Assembly (NCBI GenBank): GCA_016715795.1
Contig: JADJXP010000002.1
Location: forward strand, 620,001 to 684,000
DNA: 64,000 nucleotides
Origin: Chloracidobacterium sp.
GTDB lineage: Bacteria; Acidobacteriota; Blastocatellia; Pyrinomonadales; Pyrinomonadaceae
Direction: 5' to 3'
Shown: positions 36,829-56,858 of the stretch, piece after piece
Position numbering within the stretch: position 1 is the stretch's first letter
How the letters are laid out: every line of letters begins with the position of its first letter
The notes under the pieces: generated by a model
The model's input: only the letters and a program-made list of their open reading frames with translations
What the model was told of the DNA's origin: nothing
The model's database searches: none
Made by a program: the position numbers and the translations under genes

Positions 36829-36940
36829 TACTTGTAATCAGGTAGTTTGTTCGTTCTGTCGCAGAGATGTGTGTGCCCACCCGGCCGCCGAAGCTTGCGA
36901 GGCAGAGTCACTAAATCTTTATTTGGAGAGAGGATCAATC

Positions 36941-39900
36941 ATGTCAAGACGTGCCCGATCGTATCGCACAACCGCCAACCGTTCCCTGATACTAGCCATC
37001 GCCGGAACGGTTTTTCTTTCGATAGCCGCAGCGGGCACAAGCGCCGCTTCGTTTTCGCTTCTGGATGCGATCCGAGGGGCGTTAGGCATTTCAAGCCCGT
37101 CAGCATCGGCCCTCCCGCTAGGAAACGGGCCAGATTTCATAAATGAGGTGCTATTCAACCCGCCCGGAGCTGACGGCCCGAATGAGTATGTCGAGATCCG
37201 CAGCATTCCGAACAGAACGATCCCCGCAGGTACCTATCTGGTTGGGATCGAAGGCGATTCGGGAAACCCGGGTGATGTTCAGACGATCTTCGATCTAAGC
37301 GGACTGACGATAGGCAGCAACGGCTATTTGACCATCCGGCAGATGAATAATACCTACACGGTTGACGGTGCCTCGACGTCGATCGTTGGAACCGGAACCG
37401 GCTTTACCGGAGCCGCCGGCTTCGCCGCCGACTCGGGTACCGATATAGAGAATTCCTCGGCCAGCTTTTTGCTCATCACGACGTCGACCGCGCCGACCCT
37501 CACTGATGATATTGATCCCGATAACGATGGTGTGGCGGACGGAGTGATCTATGCCGGTTGGGTGATCCGAGATCCCGGGGTGGGCGTCGTCGATGCCGCA
37601 ACCGACTCGGCGTACTCTCCGGTTGTCTATTCGACGAGCCCGACATTTGTTGGCTCGGCGGGCCGAGACGTCGTGGTGACGACCACCGCGATGGGTTATG
37701 TGGGGCGGCAGGGAACTGCACAGGGAAACTCATCGGCTTCTGACTGGTATGCCGGCGCCCTGGGCGGCACGGCACCGAATTGGACGATGAACGCCGGCGA
37801 CTCATATCCGGCCGGCTACGGTGGTCAGGCCCTTAATCATATTGGTTCATTGAACCCACTCCCGGGCGTAGCCACCCCGACGCCGACACCACCGCCGGCA
37901 ACGCCGACGCCATCGCCGACACCTCCACCGGCATCGCCGACGCCGACACCTCCGCCGGCAACGCCAACGCCAACGCCGACACCACCGCCGGCAACGCCAA
38001 CGCCAACGCCGACACCACCGCCGGCATCGCCGACGCCGACGCCGACACCTCCTGCGGGATGTGCGGGACAGACATTCCCGGCGAGCGGGCTGCCGATTGC
38101 GATACCTGATAACTCGCCAGGCGGCGTGCCAATTACCATCACGGTATCGGGACTGACAGGGACGCTGACCTCAGCACAGTTGAGGGATTGGACGTGGGGC
38201 CCGGCGCACTCATGGGGCGGCGACATCAAGATGACGCTGCAAGCACCGAGCGGTGGACCGACGGCGACGATCGTCGAGCGGCGCGGCAATACGGTGTGTC
38301 CGCCGACTGGATTTGGGTCATCGAATGATCTTGTCGGGCCGTACAACTTTGGCGACGGGTTCCCGAACACGTTCCACACGGTAGCGGGCAATCCTGTGCC
38401 TGCGGGCGACTACTCAGCAAGCCAGTGCGTAACGACGCCGGGCGAAGCGGTATCGCTGAACACTATATTCGGCGGGCCGGTGCGTCCGACAGCGGACAGT
38501 GCAGGCCTTGAAGTGTTTGACGGCATGGCACCTGAGGCAGCGAACGGCAACTGGACGCTGACGGTCAGCGACAATGCGGGCGGCGACACGGGAACACTGT
38601 CATCCGCAAACCTCTGCTTGGTAGCAGGCGGCGGCGGACCTTCGCCAACACCACCGCCGGCCTCACCGACGCCAAGCCCGAATCCGAGCCCGAGCGTGAA
38701 TCCGACGCCGAGTCCGTCTCCGACGTGTGTGCCAGGCGCCGGGACACCGGGAACATGGTCCAACGGAATTGTTGGCCCGGCAGCCCGATACCGTCACGGT
38801 GCGGTGAGCGACGGCACCTTCGTCTATGTATTTGGTGGAGGTGATAGCGTTGCGAGCACCCGATTCAACGATCTGTGGCGGTGGGACCCCACTACTGGTA
38901 CCTGGACGCAGTTAGCGAACATGCCGACGGGTAAACAGAACATTCAGGGTGCCTACTGGAATGGCAAGATCTATGTGCCGGGTGGATACAACGCGACGCC
39001 TGCGCATATTACGGAGAATGCGATCTACGATATTGCAACGAACACATGGTCCACCGGTGCCCCCGAGCCTGCAGCAGTGAGCGGTGCCACGGTTGCCTAT
39101 AACAACAAGGTCTACGTCTTTGGCGGCAATCCGGGCCCGACGGCAATAACACGCATCTACGATATTGCTGCGAATACGTGGAGCACGGGTGCGTCGATGC
39201 CCACAGCGACAACTTACGGAAGAGCGGTGGTTGTCGGTAACTTCGCCTATTACATAGGTGGGATTGCAGGAGCGACGACGGCTGCGGTCCATCGCTATGA
39301 CTTGGTTGCGGATACCTGGTCCACAATGGCGCCGCTTCAGACCGCTCGGGCAAGTGCCGAAGTAATGGCATCACCCGACGGTACGTCGATCTTTGCGGTT
39401 ATGGGTGGTGATTCCACCTTCTTTACCGGCGTTCCGCTTGTGAACTCGGTGGAGATATACAACATCGCTGCGAACAGTTGGAGCTATGGGAATCCCGTCG
39501 TTACCAAGGCTGCGGCTCCGGCCGGTGGCCTCGCCGGCGGCAAACTGATGGTGCAGGGTGGCGTTGACACGACAACCTATCTCAACGCCGTGCAGATCTC
39601 AACTCTGAGCGGTGGCGGAGGCTGTCCGACACCGACACCTCCACCGGCATCGCCGACGCCGACACCTCCGCCGGCAACGCCGACACCGACGCCTCCGCCG
39701 GCAACGCCGACGCCGACGCCTCCGCCGGCAACGCCGACGCCGACACCGAATCCGAGCCCGTCGCCGACGTGTCCGCCGGGCGGGGCGCTACAGCTATACG
39801 CGGTCGATTCATCGCGTGCGCTGTCTACTATCGACATAACTACAGGGGCTAAGACCTTGATAGGGACGGTAAGTGCGAATGCCGGTACAACCTCCGGGAT

Positions 39901-42900
39901 GGCCTACGACCCGGTAAACAATATCGTGTATCTGAGTTCGAGCGGCAACGATTCCGTGTACACGCTGGACCTGGCAACCGGCACGGCGACGTTGATCGGT
40001 GCCTTTGGCGATGCAGCCATTGTGATGCATGGCCTGGAGTACGACACGTCCACCGGGATCCTTTACGGGGTTTCTTCACACAACAACGGCCTCTACAACA
40101 TTAACAAGACCACAGGCGTAGCGACGCTGATCGGCACCTCAACGCTCACGTCGTTTACTAATATCGGATTCAACTCGACGACGAACCAGATGTTTGCGAC
40201 CAACAGCGGTGCCGACAGCTTTTACTCGATGGATCGCGCGACCGGGGCTACCACTCTGATCGGCCCGTTGTCGGGGCCGACCAACCCCAACGGTCTGGCT
40301 TACAATCCCAACAATCAGAATCTCTACTTGGTCGATAACACCACCGATAGTCTCTACACTATCAACACGGCCACGGGGGCCGCGACGCTGATCGGCTCGA
40401 CCGGGGCGGGGAATCTGCTCGGTCTAACCTTCGCAGGCACAAGCGGCGGCGGCTGCCCGACACCGAGCCCGACGGTATCGCCGACACCTTCGCCAACGCC
40501 TCCGCCGGCATCACCGACACCGACACCTCCGCCGGCATCGCCGACGCCGACACCGACACCGGGCTGTACGCCGGGGGCCGGCAACAGCTATCTCTATGCG
40601 CTAAACGACGATTCGGCCGGCAGCAATATCTACGGCTTCCAGGTGGATGAATCGACTGGAACGTTGACCGGGCTGGCGGGATTCCCGGTGGCGGCAGGCA
40701 ATGGCGGTATCAATTCGATCGTCAGTGAACGCATGACCGTGGACAATGCAAATGGCCGGCTGTATGTGATCAACGACAGCTCTGACACGGTCAGCGCCTA
40801 CGCGATCAATCCGGCTACAGGGGCGTTGACAGCGATGCCGTTCAGCCCGATCGCACTTGGCACCGGCGGATGGAATTCGATCACGGTGCATCCGAGCGGC
40901 TCGCCGCTCGTGGTAGCCAGTAATAGCACCAACGGGCCCGTTCAGAGCTTTGTGATCACGCCGACGACGGCGACATCCGCGGCGGGCAGCCCGTATCCGA
41001 TGGGGGCCGCCGTCGCCGGCTTCTCGAGTCGCATGAGCCAAGACGGCAACTACTACTATGTTGGCGGTAATCTCGGTGCCAACATAGGCGGATTTAGCGT
41101 GGACGCGGGCACGGGCGTGCTGACCCCGATCGCAGGGGCCCCGTTCCCGACGGTTGCCGCGTCCCTTGGATATGCCACGGACAGTGCCGGCCGCCTTTAC
41201 AGCGTCGATACGACGAACGGAATTCGCGTATTTACGTCGTCGGCAGGAGCCCTGTCACCGGCTGCCGGCAACCCCTTCCCATCAGGGCTCTCGGCGCGGC
41301 GAATGGGCTTTGTCCATCCGAACCAAAACTTCTACATGGTTGCCGGAAATAGCGGCAACAATGTAGGCGTTTACCAGATATCAGGCAGCGGTGCGGCGAC
41401 GACGGTCGCGCCGGTCGCGGGGTCGCCATTTGCGACGGGTGCAACGACCGCCAACGGGCTGGTCACGAATGCCGCAGGCACATTCCTGTTTGTCAATAAC
41501 CGCATCAGCCGCAGTATTACTACGTTTAGCGTGAATACCGGCTCAGGGGCGTTGACCAATCTCGGCTCGCAGCCGAGCAACACGCTCGGGTCGATCGGAG
41601 CGATCAACGGCATTGGCTATATGACGTTTGCGGGCGGCGGATGTCCGACTCCGACGCCTCCACCGGCAACGCCAACACCTACGCCGCCGCCGGCGACACC
41701 GACGCCGAGTCCGGGCGGGACGCCGGAGATACGCTTTAGTGCGAATACGTACTACTGCAACGAGTCGATGAACGGAGTGATCACGCTTGTGCGTAACTTC
41801 AACACGACAGGGACGGATACGGTGAACCTCGCAACGTCGAACGGCACAGCGGTCGGCGGAGCGGCACCGGGAGCGGGCATCGACTATCAGAACGTCAACA
41901 CAAACGTCACGTTCCTGCCGACGGAGGCGTCAAAGAACGTGAACGTGCCGTGCTATGGCGACACGCTGACGGAGGCGACCGAGACGGTGAATCTGACGCT
42001 GAGCGGGCCATTCACGAGGCCCGGCGGTGGAGATGAGGACGAAGGCACGACAGCGGCTGCACCTGAGGTGCAGAACGCAGTGCTGAACATCATCGACACG
42101 GCGTCTGCATTCCGATTCACGAACCCGATATGCGTGACGTTGGGCGGGACGGCTGATGCCTATCCGGCACCTATTCCGGTGGCAGGCGGGCCGGCATCGA
42201 TCGCGGGGATGCGTGTGACGCTGTATGACCTGTCATACACGTTCCCGGACCACATCGATGCACTGCTGGTCGGGCCCGGAGGGCAGAAGTTCGTGATGAT
42301 GGGCGACGCGGGCGGAGCTCTGCCGATACCGCCGGGAAGCCCCGTAACGCTGAGCTTCCGAGACATAGGGCCGGGCGTACTGCCAAACTCAGGGCCGCTG
42401 GTGACGGGCAACTTTGAGCCGACCACGTGGGAGACGCCTGTGACCAACTTCCCGGGTGCGGCACCCGCAGGGCCGTACTCTGAGCCCGGATCGACGATAG
42501 GCGGCACGGGAACACAGACATTCGCGGGCAATTTTGGCGGGACGAACGCCAACGGCGTGTGGAATCTGTGGATCCGCGACGATGCGGGCGTGCCGCTGGC
42601 ACCAGAGGCCATCTCAGGCTGCATCAACGGCGGCTGGGGCCTTGAGTTCCTGTCAACGACGGCGGCCAACGCCTCGATCTCAGGACGCGTGCTGACGGCC
42701 GACGGGCGGCCGATACGCAATGTGACGGTATCGGTGACGGGCAACAGCCTGAGCGAGCCTCGCGTGGTGCAGACGGGCAGCTTTGGCTACTACAACTTCG
42801 ATGACCTGAGGACGGGTGAGACGTATGTGATCACGGTACAGGGACGGCGATACTTCTTCCAGATGCCGAGCCAGATCGTGTCGCTTACGGACAACATCGC

Positions 42901-42946
42901 CGATCTCAACTTCATCGCTCTGCCCGACGACAGCCAGACACAATAG
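36941..42946 (+). CDS. Giant modular secreted protein 3 (paralogue C) with Kelch and lactonase-type propellers
   Basis: A 2001-residue exported protein; ATG 36941 with GGAGAGAGG upstream is preferred over an in-frame start at 36869. Signal/anchor MSRRARSYR..LILAIAGTVFLSIAAAGTS, then SLLDAIRGALG. Modules by base position: lamin-tail-like domain 37120-37860 (DFINEVLFNPPGADGPNEYVEI); Thr-Pro linker; P-domain 38058-38630; Kelch propeller 38740-39610 (YVFGGG, IYDIATNTWSTGAPEP repeated); propeller with LYAVDSS and TGTATLIG repeats 39785-40445; lactonase-like propeller 40570-41640 (YLYALNDDS, GFQVDESTGTLT); Calx-beta 41725-42105; P-domain-like 42115-42650; shared C-terminal domain 42655-42946. The frame is intact. 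Three different propellers in one chain is unusual. Confidence 0.85.
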   Translation: MSRRARSYRTTANRSLILAIAGTVFLSIAAAGTSAASFSLLDAIRGALGISSPSASALPLGNGPDFINEVLFNPPGADGPNEYVEIRSIPNRTIPAGTYLVGIEGDSGNPGDVQTIFDLSGLTIGSNGYLTIRQMNNTYTVDGASTSIVGTGTGFTGAAGFAADSGTDIENSSASFLLITTSTAPTLTDDIDPDNDGVADGVIYAGWVIRDPGVGVVDAATDSAYSPVVYSTSPTFVGSAGRDVVVTTTAMGYVGRQGTAQGNSSASDWYAGALGGTAPNWTMNAGDSYPAGYGGQALNHIGSLNPLPGVATPTPTPPPATPTPSPTPPPASPTPTPPPATPTPTPTPPPATPTPTPTPPPASPTPTPTPPAGCAGQTFPASGLPIAIPDNSPGGVPITITVSGLTGTLTSAQLRDWTWGPAHSWGGDIKMTLQAPSGGPTATIVERRGNTVCPPTGFGSSNDLVGPYNFGDGFPNTFHTVAGNPVPAGDYSASQCVTTPGEAVSLNTIFGGPVRPTADSAGLEVFDGMAPEAANGNWTLTVSDNAGGDTGTLSSANLCLVAGGGGPSPTPPPASPTPSPNPSPSVNPTPSPSPTCVPGAGTPGTWSNGIVGPAARYRHGAVSDGTFVYVFGGGDSVASTRFNDLWRWDPTTGTWTQLANMPTGKQNIQGAYWNGKIYVPGGYNATPAHITENAIYDIATNTWSTGAPEPAAVSGATVAYNNKVYVFGGNPGPTAITRIYDIAANTWSTGASMPTATTYGRAVVVGNFAYYIGGIAGATTAAVHRYDLVADTWSTMAPLQTARASAEVMASPDGTSIFAVMGGDSTFFTGVPLVNSVEIYNIAANSWSYGNPVVTKAAAPAGGLAGGKLMVQGGVDTTTYLNAVQISTLSGGGGCPTPTPPPASPTPTPPPATPTPTPPPATPTPTPPPATPTPTPNPSPSPTCPPGGALQLYAVDSSRALSTIDITTGAKTLIGTVSANAGTTSGMAYDPVNNIVYLSSSGNDSVYTLDLATGTATLIGAFGDAAIVMHGLEYDTSTGILYGVSSHNNGLYNINKTTGVATLIGTSTLTSFTNIGFNSTTNQMFATNSGADSFYSMDRATGATTLIGPLSGPTNPNGLAYNPNNQNLYLVDNTTDSLYTINTATGAATLIGSTGAGNLLGLTFAGTSGGGCPTPSPTVSPTPSPTPPPASPTPTPPPASPTPTPTPGCTPGAGNSYLYALNDDSAGSNIYGFQVDESTGTLTGLAGFPVAAGNGGINSIVSERMTVDNANGRLYVINDSSDTVSAYAINPATGALTAMPFSPIALGTGGWNSITVHPSGSPLVVASNSTNGPVQSFVITPTTATSAAGSPYPMGAAVAGFSSRMSQDGNYYYVGGNLGANIGGFSVDAGTGVLTPIAGAPFPTVAASLGYATDSAGRLYSVDTTNGIRVFTSSAGALSPAAGNPFPSGLSARRMGFVHPNQNFYMVAGNSGNNVGVYQISGSGAATTVAPVAGSPFATGATTANGLVTNAAGTFLFVNNRISRSITTFSVNTGSGALTNLGSQPSNTLGSIGAINGIGYMTFAGGGCPTPTPPPATPTPTPPPATPTPSPGGTPEIRFSANTYYCNESMNGVITLVRNFNTTGTDTVNLATSNGTAVGGAAPGAGIDYQNVNTNVTFLPTEASKNVNVPCYGDTLTEATETVNLTLSGPFTRPGGGDEDEGTTAAAPEVQNAVLNIIDTASAFRFTNPICVTLGGTADAYPAPIPVAGGPASIAGMRVTLYDLSYTFPDHIDALLVGPGGQKFVMMGDAGGALPIPPGSPVTLSFRDIGPGVLPNSGPLVTGNFEPTTWETPVTNFPGAAPAGPYSEPGSTIGGTGTQTFAGNFGGTNANGVWNLWIRDDAGVPLAPEAISGCINGGWGLEFLSTTAANASISGRVLTADGRPIRNVTVSVTGNSLSEPRVVQTGSFGYYNFDDLRTGETYVITVQGRRYFFQMPSQIVSLTDNIADLNFIALPDDSQTQ

Positions 42947-42970
42947 CTCCGCACACAGCGGACATCATCC

Positions 42971-43003
42971 AAGGGCGAGGCCTCACCGGCCTCGCCCTTT
43001 TTT
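42971..43003 (+). terminator. Intrinsic terminator after paralogue C
   Basis: AAGGGCGAGGCC (42971-42982) pairs perfectly with GGCCTCGCCCTT (42988-42999) across TCACC, followed by a T-run to 43003. Confidence 0.93.
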
Positions 43004-43053
43004 CATGCCCCGGCGGCCTCACCGTCGGGCAGTGCCTGCAGGCGCGTTTTGGC

Positions 43054-43082
43054 TTGCAAATCTGATCGAATGTGCCTATAAT
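43054..43082 (+). promoter_or_regulatory. Sigma70-like promoter of paralogue D
   Basis: TTGCAA (43054-43059), 17-base spacer and a perfect TATAAT (43077-43082). The leader is ~50 bases and ends in GTAGGAGAGGG before the ATG. Confidence 0.7.
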
Positions 43083-43141
43083 TCACGCGTAATCCAAAAA
43101 ACTGAACGCCATCTCCTGCTGGCTGGGTAGGAGAGGGCTCT

Positions 43142-52696
<9,555 letters not shown>

Positions 52697-53098
52697 CGCT
52701 GGCAACCCGCTGCACGCACCTGAGTCCATATCAGGCTGCTTTGCGGGCGGCTGGGGCCTTGAGTTCTTTGCGACAACGGCCGCACAAGCCTCGATCTCGG
52801 GCCGCGTGATGACGGCAGACGGGCGGCCTATACGCAACGCCACGGTCACCATCACCGGCAACTCGCTCAGCGAACCGCGTGTCTTCCAGACCGGCTCATT
52901 CGGCTACTACACCTTCGACGGCCTCGCCACCGGCGAGACGTATGTTGTCACGGTCACCCAACGCCGCTTCATCTTCCAAACCCCAAGCCGCATCGTAACC
53001 CTGACCGACAACATCGCCGACCTCGACTTCATCGCCGGCCCCGGCCCGGAGGTGATGGACCCATAGGAGATCCCAGCCCCGTTATACGGGCATGTGAC

Positions 53099-53138
53099 GG
53101 CACGGCAGCGGCAATAGGTGCCACTGCCGTGCCATTTT
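53099..53138 (+). terminator. Weak terminator after paralogue D
   Basis: GGCACGGCAG (53099-53108) pairs perfectly with CTGCCGTGCC (53124-53133), but the loop is 15 bases and the tail is only ATTTTCG. Confidence 0.6.
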
Positions 53139-53140
53139 CG

Positions 53141-53146
53141 TATAAT
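53141..53146 (+). promoter_or_regulatory. Candidate -10 element before the 53157 gene
   Basis: A perfect TATAAT ends 10 bases before the ATG at 53157, with no clear -35 in the overlapping terminator stem. Transcription from it would give a leaderless mRNA. Confidence 0.4.
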
Positions 53147-53156
53147 TCAGACAGTA

Positions 53157-54122
53157 ATGGAGAATAAGTCGATTTACGACGGCCTGAAACCGATCGATCT
53201 GTCGGGTGTGAGCACATATGAGCTTGCCTCGCGCCCGAGCAAGGTCACCGTGGATGATTTCGCCAGGCCGCCGGCACCTGATGATACGGCCGCGGACTTT
53301 CTGAAAAAGCTCCCGAACATTCTCGCCGTCCAGAGCCTGCGCTCTGTCGCCGCACAGATCAAGCGGGCGCGTGACCTGAAAAAGCCGATCATATGGGGAA
53401 TGGGCGGCCACGTGGTCAAGACCGGCCTGTCGCCGATCCTGATCGACCTGATGGAGCGCGGTTTCGTGACCGCGCTGGCCGGAAACGGCTCGGTGCTGGT
53501 GCATGACAGCGAGATCGCTATGGCCGGTTTTACGAGCGAGGACGTCGATGCGACGTTGGGCAAGGGCGATTTTGGGGCGGCACGCGAGACCGGCGAGATG
53601 TTGAATGCCGCGGCTGCGCGTGCCCAGCGAGAAGGCGTAGGGCTGGGCGAGGCGATGGGACGAGAGCTGACAGCGGCGGCACCGCCGTTTGCTGAAAAGT
53701 CGCTGCTGTGCCGGGCATACGAGCAGCACATGCCCTTTACCGCCCATCTCACGATCGGGTCTGACATCGGCCACTTTCACGCGTCGGCTGACGGGGCGGC
53801 CCTCGGCGCGTCGTCGCACACGGACTTTCGTTTGTTCTGTTCGCTGATTAGGGAGATGAATGGCGGCGGCGTCTATATCAATTACGGGTCGGCCGTCGTA
53901 ATGCCCGAGATATTTCTCAAGGCGGTCACGGTCGTCCGCAATCTCGGACATGAGGTGCAGGACATCACGACAGCGAACTTTGACTTCGTCCAGCGCTATC
54001 GCCCGATGACAAATGTCGTCCATCGGCCGACAGCCAACGGAGCCGGCAAAGGCTACTCGATCACAGGCCACCACGAACTGACGATGCCGCTGCTGGCCGC
54101 GCAGCTGATTTGCGGTGAATGA
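53157..54122 (+). CDS. Conserved protein of unknown function
   Basis: A 321-residue soluble protein with no signal peptide or membrane segment; I do not recognise it securely. Notable features are a glycine-rich segment WGMGGHVVKTGLSPILIDLM after a strand, ALAGNGSVLVHDSEIA, a His-rich acidic stretch GSDIGHFHASADGAALG, YINYGSAVVMPEIFLKAV and a C-terminal GYSITGHHELTMPLL. The general look (Rossmann-like alternation, GxH and HDxE) recalls deoxyhypusine-synthase-like folds, but only weakly. The ATG at 53157 is preferred over an in-frame start at 53118, because the latter lies inside the terminator of paralogue D. It ends with zero gap against the convergent yraN. Confidence 0.65.
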   Translation: MENKSIYDGLKPIDLSGVSTYELASRPSKVTVDDFARPPAPDDTAADFLKKLPNILAVQSLRSVAAQIKRARDLKKPIIWGMGGHVVKTGLSPILIDLMERGFVTALAGNGSVLVHDSEIAMAGFTSEDVDATLGKGDFGAARETGEMLNAAAARAQREGVGLGEAMGRELTAAAPPFAEKSLLCRAYEQHMPFTAHLTIGSDIGHFHASADGAALGASSHTDFRLFCSLIREMNGGGVYINYGSAVVMPEIFLKAVTVVRNLGHEVQDITTANFDFVQRYRPMTNVVHRPTANGAGKGYSITGHHELTMPLLAAQLICGE

Positions 54123-54596
54123 TCACGCGTCGATCCAAGGGTCAACCTGCCAATTGTGCTTGCGGAATTTGGCCTCGGTCCAAAAGCCCCTGAACAACTC
54201 GATCTCGGTGACAGCGTGCTTTGGCATCAGCACGGTGACCACATCAAAACGGAATGGCATATCGATGACGCTGAACAGACGGCGATAGAGCTTTGCGGTT
54301 CGCGTGATCTGACGCTGCTTGCGGAGGTCAACGTTTGTGATGATCGGCGTGAACTCGGCGGAGCGTCGGGTCTTAACTTCCACAAAACAAAGGGTTTCGC
54401 TGTCTAGGGCGACAATATCAATCTCGCCCGTTACCGCGACGCCCTTGCTGTTGCGGCCGACAGGAATCTTGAAGTTTGTGACGACGATACGATAACCGTT
54501 GTCCTCGAGAAACCGCGCGGCCGCACGTTCACCGACCTCGCCTAGGTTCGGCCGCAGCGTTGTCGGCGATTGTGTGATCGACACTGTTTTGTCCAA
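54123..54596 (-). CDS. YraN family (UPF0102) nuclease-like protein
   Basis: A 157-residue protein of the YraN/UPF0102 family. The N-terminal GEVGERAAARFLEDNGYRIV helix and the GEIDIVALDSETLCFVEVKTR core (a D-x(n)-E-x-K nuclease-type motif with VEVKTR) are typical. Related structures have a restriction-endonuclease-like fold; the cellular role is unclear. It starts 2 bases after the stop of the mutase gene, so they are probably co-transcribed, though no functional link is known. Confidence 0.85.
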   Translation of the reverse strand: MDKTVSITQSPTTLRPNLGEVGERAAARFLEDNGYRIVVTNFKIPVGRNSKGVAVTGEIDIVALDSETLCFVEVKTRRSAEFTPIITNVDLRKQRQITRTAKLYRRLFSVIDMPFRFDVVTVLMPKHAVTEIELFRGFWTEAKFRKHNWQVDPWIDA

Positions 54597-54598
54597 AC

Positions 54599-56272
<1,674 letters not shown>

Positions 56273-56303
56273 AGGATTTATGTAAGGTGAATCTATCTCG
56301 ATC

Positions 56304-56798
56304 GTGTTCAAACTCTGGGCTATTTTATCACTTTTTGCTGTTTGTGCCGTTCTGTCGGGCTGTGTTGCCGGCTCCGACGAGAAGGCGAACTCGCGCCCGC
56401 CGTCGGGTGTCGGAACCGGAAATGAGAACGCGGCTGCTCCTAAAACAAATGTTGAGGAATTGGGCCTGCTTGTCAACGTCCCATATGAGGCGGAGGACGT
56501 CGTGTGGAAAGAGTCGGTTTCGACAAAGAAGCTAGTGGCCGTGCTTCTATTTTCGAAGGAAACGGCGAACCGCGTGGTCGCTGACGCCGAGGCCCACGGC
56601 CGGGGCCAGCCAGCCACGCTTTCTGTCGAGACATGGTTTCCCGAAGAGTTGATCGCTCAGAGCGAAATGAGCGGTGACGCCGCCATCCGCGGCACAGCGT
56701 ACCCTGCGAATGCCTTCTTCAGCGACAGATACAACAGCGGCCGCATTACGAGAGTCGAGGGCGGTGAGCATTTCGTCCTCGAGGTCTCGGCCCAATAA
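56304..56798 (+). CDS. Putative lipoprotein
   Basis: A 164-residue protein with a lipoprotein signal: hydrophobic helix ([15 protein letters not shown]) then LSGC, whose cysteine would be lipidated. After a flexible acidic stretch it has a mixed alpha/beta domain ([36 protein letters not shown]). I do not recognise the family. The GTG start at 56304 is the only one that gives a full signal peptide. It is divergent from the mutase gene with only 31 bases between starts, and lptD follows on the same strand after 60 bases. Confidence 0.7.
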   Translation: MFKLWAILSLFAVCAVLSGCVAGSDEKANSRPPSGVGTGNENAAAPKTNVEELGLLVNVPYEAEDVVWKESVSTKKLVAVLLFSKETANRVVADAEAHGRGQPATLSVETWFPEELIAQSEMSGDAAIRGTAYPANAFFSDRYNSGRITRVEGGEHFVLEVSAQ

Positions 56799-56858
56799 GA
56801 TGCGGTTTCACGCCGCTGCGAGCTTCGTGTTAGCATCGGTATTTATCTTGTTGATCCA

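Larger units (their letters stand above)
36627..36940 (+). other. 314-base intergenic region between giant genes B and C
   Basis: No gene is seen. It holds a 9-bp GC-rich hairpin without a T-run (36642-36664), the terminator of B, a GC-rich stretch with a CCCCCG/CGGGGG stem around 36753-36777, the promoter of C and a ~110-base leader with GGAGAGAGG before the ATG. Confidence 0.75.
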
